DNA of 64,000 nt from CAIWTU01 sp963815135. Lineage in GTDB: Bacteria > Desulfobacterota > Desulfuromonadia > Geobacterales > Geobacteraceae. The notes below the pieces were generated by a model, which was given only the letters and a program-made list of their open reading frames with translations, ran no database searches and was not told where the DNA came from. The stretch covers positions 124,001 to 188,000 of the forward strand of contig CAWFFO010000007.1 of the NCBI GenBank assembly GCA_963815135.1. Reading direction: 5' to 3'. Positions 53,325-61,398 of the stretch are shown piece by piece (the stretch's first letter is position 1; each line of letters begins with the position of its first letter). Made by a program: the position numbers and the translations under genes.

Positions 53325-53511
53325 AAATATAAATATTTAAAAGGGTGGACAGGGAGAGGATTCAAACGTGACCTAACGCGGTTTCAGGATTTGGGTATGA
53401 AATCTCCCTGGCAGCCGCAGTTTTCCGGAGATCAATTCCAAAGAATCTCAATGCTCAAGCACTTTTCCCGTATTTTGGGTCCATCCAGTTAATTAATTAT
53501 TAGGGTTTTTC

Positions 53512-54150
53512 ATGACTGATTTCATAACAATAGCAATACCCAAAGGGCGGATTCTCCAGGATTCTGTGTCCCTTTTCAAGAAAATCGGCATCGATTGCGA
53601 CGAGCTTCTTTCCGATACGAGGAAACTGATTTTCGAGAACCCTGTCCAGCGGATGCGTTACATGATCGTCCGTGCTACGGATGTTCCAACTTATGTCGAG
53701 TATGGCTGCGCCGACCTTGGTATCGTGGGCAAGGATACTCTTATGGAGCAGGAAAAAGATCTCTACGAGCCCCTTGACCTCAAATTCGGCTATTGCCGGC
53801 TGATGGTGGCGGAGCCTGCGGAATTATCCCGGACCGATGATCCTGCCAGCTGGTCGAATATCCGGATTGCCACCAAGTACCCCAATATCACCGAAAAGTA
53901 TTTTTCCGGCAAGGGTGTTCAGGTGGAGATCATCAAGCTTTACGGTTCAATCGAGTTGGCGCCCCTGGTCGGCCTTTCGGAGAGGATCGTTGACCTTGTT
54001 TCCACCGGAGAGACATTGAAGCAGAACGGTCTGGTGGAGGTGGAGACCATTGCGGAAATCACCTGCCGGTTCATCGTCAACCGTGCCAGTCTGAAAATCA
54101 GGCATAAGAGAATCAGTGACATTATTCGGGGGCTGGAAAAGCATGTATGA
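53512..54150 (+). CDS. hisG: ATP phosphoribosyltransferase, short form
   Basis: 212 residues, the short HisG form without the C-terminal regulatory domain; such enzymes normally need HisZ, which is not in the window. Substrate motifs GCADLGIVGKDTLMEQ and EIIKLYGSIELAPLVGL are present, the latter near the PRPP loop. First gene of the his operon and first step of histidine synthesis. About 190 bases separate it from murA; TATTAGGGTTTTTC lies before ATG 53512. The frame is intact. Confidence 0.94.
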   Translation: MTDFITIAIPKGRILQDSVSLFKKIGIDCDELLSDTRKLIFENPVQRMRYMIVRATDVPTYVEYGCADLGIVGKDTLMEQEKDLYEPLDLKFGYCRLMVAEPAELSRTDDPASWSNIRIATKYPNITEKYFSGKGVQVEIIKLYGSIELAPLVGLSERIVDLVSTGETLKQNGLVEVETIAEITCRFIVNRASLKIRHKRISDIIRGLEKHV

Positions 54151-54186
54151 CAAACGAACTCCCCTGGACATTTTTCGGGTTGAAGT

Positions 54187-55476
54187 ATGAATTTTCTCGA
54201 CATTAGTGACAAAGATTTCGAACCCAGGTTTGCCGCAATTCTTGCACGAGGAGAAGAAGCTGGAAAAGAGGTGGAGGCGGTTGTCAGCTCGATAATTGCC
54301 GAGGTGAAAACCCGTGGTGACTCTGCACTTCTGGAGTATACGGAAAGATTCGATCGCCTGAAACTGGAAGCAGGCAGTCTTGAGATATCGGCGGTTGAGA
54401 TCGATCGGGCGTTTTCCGAAGCAGATGAAAAGGATATAGCGGCTCTCGGTCTGGCGGTGGAACGAGTCCGGCGATTCCATGAAAAGCAGAAACACGAATC
54501 ATGGTTTTCCACCGATGAGCCTGATATTGTTCTGGGGCAGATGGTGAGGCCTCTGGACAGGGTCGGCATATATATCCCCGGCGGTAAGGCGAACTATCCG
54601 AGCAGTGTCATCATGAATGCCGTACCGGCAAAAGTGGCTGGTGTTGGCGAAGTAATCATGGTGGTCCCTACACCTGATGGTGAGATGAATCCTCATGTTC
54701 TTGTCGCCGCAAGGCTTTCGGGAGTTGACAGGGTTTTCCGAATCGGAGGAGCACAGGCAGTGGCCGCCCTTGCTTTCGGCACGGAAAGCGTACCGAAAGT
54801 CGACAAGATTACAGGGCCGGGAAACATTTACGTGGCCACTGCCAAGAAGCTGGTTTTCGGTCGGGTGGGAATCGACATGATCGCCGGTCCCAGTGAAATC
54901 CTGGTGATAAATGATGGCAGCGGCAATCCTGAACATATCGCTTCCGACCTTTTATCCCAAGCCGAACATGATGAACTGGCCTCGTCGATCCTGATAACAA
55001 CGGATCGAAGTTTCGGCGAGCAGGTTGTTGCCGAGGTGGACAGGCAGTTGCCGCAACTTTCACGACAGACCATTGCCGGAAAATCGTGGGATAAATACGG
55101 AGTGGTGATCATCGCTGGCGACCTGGATGAAGCCATTGATGTTTCCAATAGGATCGCGCCTGAACACCTGGAGCTGGCAGTGAACAATCCTTTTGAAATC
55201 CTTGCTAAAATAAGGAATGCAGGAGCCATATTTCTCGGTCATTACACGCCGGAGGCAGCGGGAGATTATCTGGCTGGACCCAACCATACTCTTCCGACCG
55301 CCGGGACTGCACGCTTTTTTTCCCCGCTTTCTGTGGATGATTTCATAAAAAAATCATCCATTGTCTATTTTTCCAAGGGTGGTTTGGCGCGGCTTGGCGG
55401 TGAAGTTGCCCGGATCGCAAATCTGGAAGGTTTGGATGCCCATGCAAGGTCGGTTCTGGTAAGAATCGAAAAGTAA
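54187..55476 (+). CDS. hisD: Histidinol dehydrogenase
   Basis: 429 residues, 36 bases after hisG. Motifs: RPLDRVGIYIPGGKANYPSS, the glycine-rich IGGAQAVAALAFGT, VDKITGPGNIYVATAKKL, and SQAEHDELASSILIT, which holds zinc and catalytic residues; PNHTLPTAGTARF is near the active site. It oxidises histidinol to histidine in two NAD-dependent steps. The frame is intact. hisG-hisD-hisC order as in Geobacter. Confidence 0.95.
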   Translation: MNFLDISDKDFEPRFAAILARGEEAGKEVEAVVSSIIAEVKTRGDSALLEYTERFDRLKLEAGSLEISAVEIDRAFSEADEKDIAALGLAVERVRRFHEKQKHESWFSTDEPDIVLGQMVRPLDRVGIYIPGGKANYPSSVIMNAVPAKVAGVGEVIMVVPTPDGEMNPHVLVAARLSGVDRVFRIGGAQAVAALAFGTESVPKVDKITGPGNIYVATAKKLVFGRVGIDMIAGPSEILVINDGSGNPEHIASDLLSQAEHDELASSILITTDRSFGEQVVAEVDRQLPQLSRQTIAGKSWDKYGVVIIAGDLDEAIDVSNRIAPEHLELAVNNPFEILAKIRNAGAIFLGHYTPEAAGDYLAGPNHTLPTAGTARFFSPLSVDDFIKKSSIVYFSKGGLARLGGEVARIANLEGLDAHARSVLVRIEK

Positions 55477-55534
55477 CGGCTTTTTGTTAATATAATTACT
55501 AATCCCGGATGAAGTTACGGTAAAAGGATTTTTC

Positions 55535-56599
55535 ATGAGTTTTCATAATCTGATTCGGCCGGAAATTCTGGAGATGGCTGCATACCACGCCGAAGAGGCG
55601 GATGTCGCGATCAAGCTGGATGCCAATGAGAACCCGTACCGGTTCTCCGACAAACTCATTCAGGAACTCTTTTTCGAACTGGCTAAAGTCCCTCTGAACC
55701 GTTACCCGGACGCGGATGCCGGCGAATTGAAAGGAATCCTTGCCGGAAAGAGCGGAGTTTCCCGGGAACAGATACTTATCGGCAACGGTTCGGACGAGAT
55801 TCTGCAGGCGCTGATGCTGACATTCTGGTCCCCCGGAGCAAAGATGATGATACCTGTCCCGACTTTCGGCATGTACGGCATCATCGGAAAAATGGTCGGG
55901 TATGACATTATCGAGGTTTCCCTTGATGACAATTTCGATCTGGGAACGGATGAAATGATTTCCCTTGCCGAGCGGGAAGGGGTAAAACTTATTTTTCTGG
56001 CTTCCCCGAATAACCCGACAGGCAACTGTTTCTCTGCCGAACGAATTGTTGAGCTCCTGGAAAACACCGGTGCAGTGATCGTTGTGGATGAAGCATACGC
56101 GGCCTTTTCTGATCAGGATTTTCTGCCCAAATTGAAAAGTTACAAAAATCTTGTGGTGTTGCGCACACTTTCAAAAATAGGTTTGGCCGGTCTCCGGGTG
56201 GGGATGATGTTCGGCGCTTCGGACCTTGTCTACGAAGTGAACAAGGCGCGACTTCCCTATAATGTAAATGCCCTGTCGCAAAAGGCAGCCTCGTTCATTT
56301 TAAATAACGATGAAGAACTGAAGGGGCAGATAGAAAAAATAAGGTCGGGCCGACGCTGGCTGCTGGAAAAAATGTCGCAGATGAAGGGCATTCATGTTTA
56401 TCCTTCCGATGCCAATATTATTTTGTTCAAGGTGAGCGGTTTGGGAGATAAGCTTTTCGAAAACCTTATCAAAGACGGAATTCTGATCAGAAATATGAGC
56501 AGGCCGGGGCGACTTTACAATTGTTTCCGGGTATGTGTCGGCACGGAAGAGGAAAACAGGCTGTTTATCGAGTCACTGCAACGTCAACTGAACGGGTGA
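55535..56599 (+). CDS. hisC: Histidinol-phosphate aminotransferase
   Basis: 354 residues, fold type I PLP enzyme. KLDANENPYRF near the N-terminus, GNGSDEILQALMLTF, ASPNNPTGNCFS, VVDEAYAAFS, and the PLP lysine in RTLSKIGLAGLRVG (about residue 212). It converts imidazole-acetol phosphate to histidinol phosphate with glutamate. 58 bases after hisD. The frame is intact. Confidence 0.95.
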   Translation: MSFHNLIRPEILEMAAYHAEEADVAIKLDANENPYRFSDKLIQELFFELAKVPLNRYPDADAGELKGILAGKSGVSREQILIGNGSDEILQALMLTFWSPGAKMMIPVPTFGMYGIIGKMVGYDIIEVSLDDNFDLGTDEMISLAEREGVKLIFLASPNNPTGNCFSAERIVELLENTGAVIVVDEAYAAFSDQDFLPKLKSYKNLVVLRTLSKIGLAGLRVGMMFGASDLVYEVNKARLPYNVNALSQKAASFILNNDEELKGQIEKIRSGRRWLLEKMSQMKGIHVYPSDANIILFKVSGLGDKLFENLIKDGILIRNMSRPGRLYNCFRVCVGTEEENRLFIESLQRQLNG

Positions 56600-56691
56600 T
56601 GTCTGTGTGACCTGATTGAAGTTTCTAATCGATTCGCATGATCGCAACAAGTAGCTCTTCTGTTTATATAAATTTTTTCGAGGAGGTTTGC

Positions 56692-57279
56692 ATGTCCAGA
56701 AAAGTCTCTGTGGAAAGAGTTACAAATGAAACCCGGATCAGACTGTCACTGGATGTCGATGGTTCGGGAGAGGCTAAAATATGTACCTCGGTCCCTTTTC
56801 TGGACCACATGTTAAACCTGTTCGCCCGCCATGGCCTCTTCGATCTGCAGATTGAAGCGCAGGGAGACATCGATATAGACTTCCACCACACAGTGGAGGA
56901 TATCGGTATCGTGCTGGGTGATGCGTTCAGGCAGGCTTTGGCCGACAAAAAAGGAATACGTCGTTACGGGGATGCAACGGTGCCCATGGACGAAACCCTG
57001 GCGAGCGCCACAGTTGATCTTTCGGGCCGCTCGTACCTCGTTTACCAGGTGAACCTGCCAAAGGTGAAAATCGGTGAGTTCGATGTCGAACTTGTTCATG
57101 AATTCTTTGCCGCATTCGCCAATAATTGCGCGTTGAATCTTCATTTGCGAGTTGTTTATGGAGATAACGTGCATCATATCGTGGAGGCATGTTTCAAGGC
57201 TTTCGCCCGTGCCATGGATGATGCGACTCGACTGGATGAGAGAATTAAAGGGGTTATGTCCACCAAGGGAAAATTATAA
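56692..57279 (+). CDS. hisB: Imidazoleglycerol-phosphate dehydratase (monofunctional)
   Basis: 195 residues from ATG 56692, chosen because GAGGAGG lies seven bases upstream and homology begins there (MSRKVSVERVTNETRI); the frame is open 54 bases further up. Metal-binding repeats are FLDHMLNLFARHGLFDL with DIDFHHTVEDIGIVLGD, and LVHEFFAAFANN with HHIVEACFKAFARA. It lacks the N-terminal histidinol-phosphatase domain found in enterobacteria. The frame is intact. Confidence 0.95.
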   Translation: MSRKVSVERVTNETRIRLSLDVDGSGEAKICTSVPFLDHMLNLFARHGLFDLQIEAQGDIDIDFHHTVEDIGIVLGDAFRQALADKKGIRRYGDATVPMDETLASATVDLSGRSYLVYQVNLPKVKIGEFDVELVHEFFAAFANNCALNLHLRVVYGDNVHHIVEACFKAFARAMDDATRLDERIKGVMSTKGKL

Positions 57280-57297
57280 AACGGGTAAAAGGTCTCG

Positions 57298-57924
57298 ATG
57301 ATGATAGCGATAATTGATTATGGTATGGGAAACCTCCGTTCCGTGCAGAAGGGGTTTGAAAAGGTCGGCCTGGATGCGGTTGTTACCTCGGACCCGAAGG
57401 TTGTGATGGAAGCCGAACGGATAGTGTTGCCGGGGGTCGGTGCCTTTCCTGATTGCATGAGAAATCTTGAACAGGGTGGCTTTGTTGAGCCGCTACTGAG
57501 AGTCATTGAGGAAGGACGGCCGTTCCTGGGGATTTGCCTCGGACTTCAACTTCTGTTCACTGAAAGCGAGGAATTCGGAACTCACAAGGGATTGAACCTG
57601 ATCCCCGGGCGAGTTGTCCGCTTTCCGGAAGGAATGACAGAAAATGATGAAGAGCTAAAGGTTCCGCATATGGGCTGGAACCAGCTTTCTTTCAAACTCC
57701 GTCCCCCGGTTTTCGATGGGATAGCAGAGGGGACGAACTTCTATTTCGTTCATTCCTATTATGTCCAGCCGGAAGATTCATCCGTTATTGCGACAACAAC
57801 CAATTACGGTTTTGATTTTTGCTCTTCGGTATGGAAGGACAATATAGTAGCTACCCAGTTCCATCCTGAAAAGTCCCAGGAAAAAGGGCTTGCAATATTA
57901 AAAAATTTCGGAGCGATGAAATGA
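57298..57924 (+). CDS. hisH: Imidazole glycerol phosphate synthase, glutaminase subunit
   Basis: 208 residues. The class I glutamine amidotransferase triad is visible: nucleophile Cys in FLGICLGLQLLF, and His/Glu in TQFHPEKSQEKG near the C-terminus. It starts MMIAIIDYGMGNLRSVQKG; ATG 57301 is equally possible. It feeds ammonia to HisF. It overlaps hisA by four bases. The frame is intact. Confidence 0.95.
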   Translation: MMIAIIDYGMGNLRSVQKGFEKVGLDAVVTSDPKVVMEAERIVLPGVGAFPDCMRNLEQGGFVEPLLRVIEEGRPFLGICLGLQLLFTESEEFGTHKGLNLIPGRVVRFPEGMTENDEELKVPHMGWNQLSFKLRPPVFDGIAEGTNFYFVHSYYVQPEDSSVIATTTNYGFDFCSSVWKDNIVATQFHPEKSQEKGLAILKNFGAMK

Positions 57925-58661
57925 TAGTAATACCGGCTATTGACCTGAAGGACGGCCGCTGTGTCCGCCTTGAGCAGGGACTTATGGAGCGTGACACGGT
58001 TTTCTGCGACAGCCCGGCTGAGCAGGCGTCGGAGTGGCAACGGCAGGGTGCCGAACTTCTCCATATAGTTGATCTGAATGGTGCATTTGCCGGTGAGCCG
58101 AAAAACCGTGATTCAATTGAGGAAATCATCAGGAATGTTACTATTCCCACCCAGCTGGGAGGAGGAATCAGGGACATGGCTACCATTACAGCCTATCTGG
58201 AACTAGGGATAAGACGAGTCATTCTCGGCACCGCAGCCCAGAGAAATCCTGCCCTGGTAAAGGAGGCATGCGGACTTTTCCCGGGCAGAATAGTGGTCGG
58301 CATAGATGCCAAAAACGGGATAGTAGCGGTTCAGGGATGGGCTGAGCTTACCGGGATCAGTGCCGTGGAACTGGCGAAGAAATTCGAGGGCTACGGTGTA
58401 TCTGCGATTATATATACCGATATTGCCCGGGATGGAATGCTCAGTGGTCCCAACATCGATGCTACCCGGAAACTGGCCGAATCGGTTCGAATACCGATAA
58501 TTGCTTCCGGAGGGGTTTCAACATTGCAGGATATTCGCGATCTGATGGAGATCGAGCAGGCGGGAGTTGTTGGAGTAATAACCGGCAAGGCGATTTATAC
58601 CGGTTCCGTCAGGCTGGCTGAAGCGATATCATTAACGAAAAACAGAAACATTGAAGGATGA
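57921..58661 (+). CDS. hisA: Phosphoribosyl-formimino aminoimidazole carboxamide ribotide isomerase
   Basis: 246 residues, TIM barrel. The catalytic aspartates lie in IPAIDLKDGRCVRLEQG and YTDIARDGMLSGPNID; phosphate-binding glycines are in LGGGIRDM and ASGGVSTLQD. The start overlaps hisH (ATGA). Fourth step of the histidine route. The frame is intact; 87 bases follow before hisF. Confidence 0.95.
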   Translation: MIVIPAIDLKDGRCVRLEQGLMERDTVFCDSPAEQASEWQRQGAELLHIVDLNGAFAGEPKNRDSIEEIIRNVTIPTQLGGGIRDMATITAYLELGIRRVILGTAAQRNPALVKEACGLFPGRIVVGIDAKNGIVAVQGWAELTGISAVELAKKFEGYGVSAIIYTDIARDGMLSGPNIDATRKLAESVRIPIIASGGVSTLQDIRDLMEIEQAGVVGVITGKAIYTGSVRLAEAISLTKNRNIEG

Positions 58662-58748
58662 GAAAGCAGATTCTTTTCGGGTTGTTAAATCTATCCATTT
58701 TTAGAACTCAACAGAAATGATCTGTTTGTGAAGTAACGGAGAATCTTG

Positions 58749-59510
58749 ATGCTGACAAAACGAATTATTCCATGTCTGGATGTAAAAGGCGGCAGAGTAG
58801 TAAAAGGGGTCAAGTTTCTGGAATTACGGGATGCCGGAGACCCGGTGGAAATTGCCGAAATGTATGATCAGCAGGGTGCCGACGAGCTGACCTTCCTTGA
58901 TATAACTGCCTCCTCCGACCAGAGGGATATAATTATAGACGTGGTGCGCCGAACTGCTGAACGAGTCTTTATGCCACTGACTGTTGGTGGGGGTGTCCGG
59001 ACTGTTGAAGATATTCGCAGGTTGCTGAATGCCGGCGCCGATAAGGTCTCCATCAATACAGCGGCGGTTCACAGACCGGAGTTCGTTAAGGAATCAGCCG
59101 AACGTTTCGGTTCCCAGTGTACCGTGGTAGCCATTGACGCCAGGCGGGTGCCAGGGGAGGAACGCTGGGAGGTCTATACCCACGGCGGAAGGAATGCCAC
59201 AGGTATCGACGCGGTAGAATGGGCACAGCGGATGGAAGAGTACGGGGCGGGTGAGATTCTACTCACCAGCATGGACTGTGATGGAACTAAAGACGGCTAT
59301 GATATCGGCCTCACCAGATGTGTCGTAGATGCTGTTTCCATACCTGTTATAGCGTCAGGCGGGGTAGGCAACCTGGAGCATCTCCATGAAGGTTTTGTAA
59401 AAGCCGGTGCCAGTGCCTGTCTTGCTGCATCCATATTCCACTATCGTGAATACACAATTGGAGAGGCTAAGCAGTTTCTCAAACAAAGGGGTGTTGCTGT
59501 AAGGTTGTAA
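58749..59510 (+). CDS. hisF: Imidazole glycerol phosphate synthase, cyclase subunit
   Basis: 253 residues from ATG 58749, with AACGGAGAATCTTG upstream. IIPCLDVKGGRVVKGVKF carries the first catalytic Asp and LLTSMDCDGTKDGYDIG the second. TVGGGVRTVEDIR and ASGGVGNLEHLHEG bind phosphate. A TIM barrel paralogous to HisA, it pairs with HisH. The frame is intact. Confidence 0.95.
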   Translation: MLTKRIIPCLDVKGGRVVKGVKFLELRDAGDPVEIAEMYDQQGADELTFLDITASSDQRDIIIDVVRRTAERVFMPLTVGGGVRTVEDIRRLLNAGADKVSINTAAVHRPEFVKESAERFGSQCTVVAIDARRVPGEERWEVYTHGGRNATGIDAVEWAQRMEEYGAGEILLTSMDCDGTKDGYDIGLTRCVVDAVSIPVIASGGVGNLEHLHEGFVKAGASACLAASIFHYREYTIGEAKQFLKQRGVAVRL

Positions 59511-59560
59511 ATAACTATCTTTTCGCTAATCAGGTCAACGCACGCGGGTCGGGAACGTTT

Positions 59561-59896
59561 ATGTGTATAAATAATGATAATATTCTTGATGCAGTCTATA
59601 ACGTGATTCAGGAGAGAAAGTCCAATCCTGGTGAAAAATCCTATACTGCCTCCCTTTTCGGAAAAGGAATCGACAAAATCCTGGGAAAAATCGGTGAAGA
59701 GGCTGCCGAAGTGATCATTGCGGGCAAAGGTGGAAAAAGGGAAGAGATTGTATACGAAACTGCTGATCTTTTCTTCCATACATTGGTGCTTTTGGGCTTT
59801 TACGATATCACGCCTGATGAAATTTACAATGAACTGCGCCGCAGATTCGGTGTATCCGGAATTGAGGAGAAAGAGTCGCGGTCCGGGAAACAATAA
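59561..59896 (+). CDS. hisE: Phosphoribosyl-ATP pyrophosphatase
   Basis: 111 residues, all-alpha MazG-like fold: SYTASLFGKGIDKILGKIGE, EEAAEVIIAGKG and YETADLFFHTLVLL hold the acidic metal ligands. The separate HisE form; no hisI (cyclohydrolase) is in this operon, so that gene must lie elsewhere. Last gene of the his cluster; the start after a 50-base gap (ATG 59561) lacks a strong ribosome site. The frame is intact. Confidence 0.93.
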   Translation: MCINNDNILDAVYNVIQERKSNPGEKSYTASLFGKGIDKILGKIGEEAAEVIIAGKGGKREEIVYETADLFFHTLVLLGFYDITPDEIYNELRRRFGVSGIEEKESRSGKQ

Positions 59897-59963
59897 GATA
59901 AAGAAAGGCTTTTCCCTAAACATCAGCCAGAATTAGATAAAGGCTGTAAGTGTCAAAAATATC

Positions 59964-59991
59964 TTGACATTTAATATTCCGATGATATTAT
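59964..59991 (+). promoter_or_regulatory. Sigma-70-type promoter of the rpsU-dnaG-rpoD operon
   Basis: -35 TTGACA (59964-59969), a 16-base spacer and -10 TATTAT (59986-59991, 5 of 6), in AT-rich sequence about 80 bases before rpsU. Confidence 0.7.
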
Positions 59992-60068
59992 AAAATCCTT
60001 TATAATCTATTACTGGCCATTTCTATATAATAGAACAAAATTCAAATATAGGAGGGAGGGGAATATGG

Positions 60069-60266
60069 ATGCCAGGAGTAAGGTTGAAGGAAAGTGATTC
60101 TTTTGAGCTTGCGCTGAAAAAGTTTAAGAAACAGTGCGAGAAAGCAGGGATTCTCTCTGAAGTCCGTAAGAGAGAACATTACGAAAAACCTAGCATTAAA
60201 AAGAAGAAAAAAGCCATAGCTGCCCGTAAAAGAGCTCTGAAAAAACAACGCAAGGTTATGGAATAG
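60069..60266 (+). CDS. rpsU: Ribosomal protein S21
   Basis: 65 residues from ATG 60069, with GGAGGGAGGGGAA upstream; ATG 60065 is out of frame. MPGVRLKESDSFELALKKFK is the standard S21 start, and the C-terminus is strongly basic (KKKKKAIAARKRALKKQ). A small-subunit protein needed for initiation. First gene of the macromolecular-synthesis operon, here with yqeY and cvpA inserted before dnaG. The frame is intact. Confidence 0.95.
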   Translation: MPGVRLKESDSFELALKKFKKQCEKAGILSEVRKREHYEKPSIKKKKKAIAARKRALKKQRKVME

Positions 60267-60277
60267 ATGAGGTCCTG

Positions 60278-60721
60278 ATGATGCTGCGGGAAAAACTGGT
60301 CGATGAAATGAAGGCAGCCATGAAGGCCAGGGATGAAGGCAGGCTGTCGGCAATCCGCATGGTCAGGGCATCTGTAAAAAACAGGGAAATTGATCTTGGG
60401 AAAGAGCTGGATGATCGGGAAGTTATCGAAGTGATTGCTACCCTGGCCAAGCAGCGCAGGGAATCCATAAAGCTTTTCCAGGAGGCTGGAAGAAACGATC
60501 TTGTTGAAAAGGAAGAAAAGGAGCTGGCTATTCTTATTGGCTTTCTTCCCCGACAGCTTGAACGTGAAGAGATTTCCGAGATTGTTGCCAAAGCTGTTGC
60601 AGAAAGCGGAGCCCTCGGACCCGGGGATATTGGTAAGGTGATGAAAATCGTGATTCCCCAGGTTTCGGGTCGCGCTGACGGTAAACTGGTTAATGAAATT
60701 GTCAGGGAAAAACTTTCCTGA
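60278..60721 (+). CDS. yqeY: GatB/YqeY domain protein
   Basis: 147 residues, 11 bases after rpsU. MLREKLVDEMKAAMKARDEG, LSAIRMVRASVKNREIDLG and LIGFLPRQLEREEI match the YqeY family, which shares its fold with the tRNA-binding tail of GatB. The exact role is unsettled. rpsU-yqeY-dnaG-rpoD linkage is common in Deltaproteobacteria. The frame is intact. Confidence 0.93.
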   Translation: MMLREKLVDEMKAAMKARDEGRLSAIRMVRASVKNREIDLGKELDDREVIEVIATLAKQRRESIKLFQEAGRNDLVEKEEKELAILIGFLPRQLEREEISEIVAKAVAESGALGPGDIGKVMKIVIPQVSGRADGKLVNEIVREKLS

Positions 60722-60829
60722 CGGGGGGTGGTAATCAACTCCCTTTCTGAAGAGATACTCCAATAAATTGTGGGGGCTGTCGAATGATTGCCCCTACTTT
60801 TGATTTCAGCATACGATCGAGAGCATGGA

Positions 60830-61315
60830 ATGAACCTGATAGACATTCTTGTCTGGGCCATCTTGCTGGTCTTTGTAATCAAAGGTTTCTTGAAAGGCTT
60901 GGTCCGGGAGGTATGTTCCCTTGTGGGACTGGTCATGGGCATATGGGCAGCCTGCAAATATTATCCATCTCTTTCAGCGGCCATATGGCCTTACATTCAC
61001 CTACCTCATTATGTATCTGCAACCATATCGTTTGTGCTGATATTCCTTATTATCGGCCTTCTCTTCTTTTTGCTGGGACATTTTCTGACCGTCATTTTCA
61101 AGTTTTCTCTTCTTGGCGGCGTTAATCGCGCCGGTGGTCTGATATTCGGATTTCTTCAGGGGGCGCTGGTTCTCAGCATCCTTCTCTGGCTCGGCACCAC
61201 AAAACCAATGCCAGTGAAATTGAAATCACAGTTGTTGAGGTCTTCCGCCTCCCGCCCCTTTATCATGATTGGAAGAGATCTGATATCAGGCTGGGACGGT
61301 AAGGGCGGCAAATAA
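60830..61315 (+). CDS. CvpA family membrane protein
   Basis: 161 residues from ATG 60830 (MNLIDILVWAILLVFVIKGF), chosen over the open frame from 60788 because homology and the first helix begin there. Four helices; IKGFLKGLVREVCSLVGLV is the CvpA signature. The family is linked to colicin V production and envelope maintenance. Between yqeY and dnaG on the same strand. The frame is intact. Confidence 0.88.
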   Translation: MNLIDILVWAILLVFVIKGFLKGLVREVCSLVGLVMGIWAACKYYPSLSAAIWPYIHLPHYVSATISFVLIFLIIGLLFFLLGHFLTVIFKFSLLGGVNRAGGLIFGFLQGALVLSILLWLGTTKPMPVKLKSQLLRSSASRPFIMIGRDLISGWDGKGGK

Positions 61316-61398
61316 AGCCGAATCCGGAAGTGCGGTAATGAAACCATCCGTATGTCTGATTTCTGATTCGATTTTTGTGCTCGCGGTACAGGTTCAAG

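Noticed and set aside
53341..53400. Minus-strand sequence resembling the T-arm and 3' end of a tRNA (CGTTTGAATCCTCTCCCTGTCCACC)
   Set aside because: No matching acceptor 5' strand, D-arm or anticodon arm could be found and the T-stem does not pair. At most a remnant.
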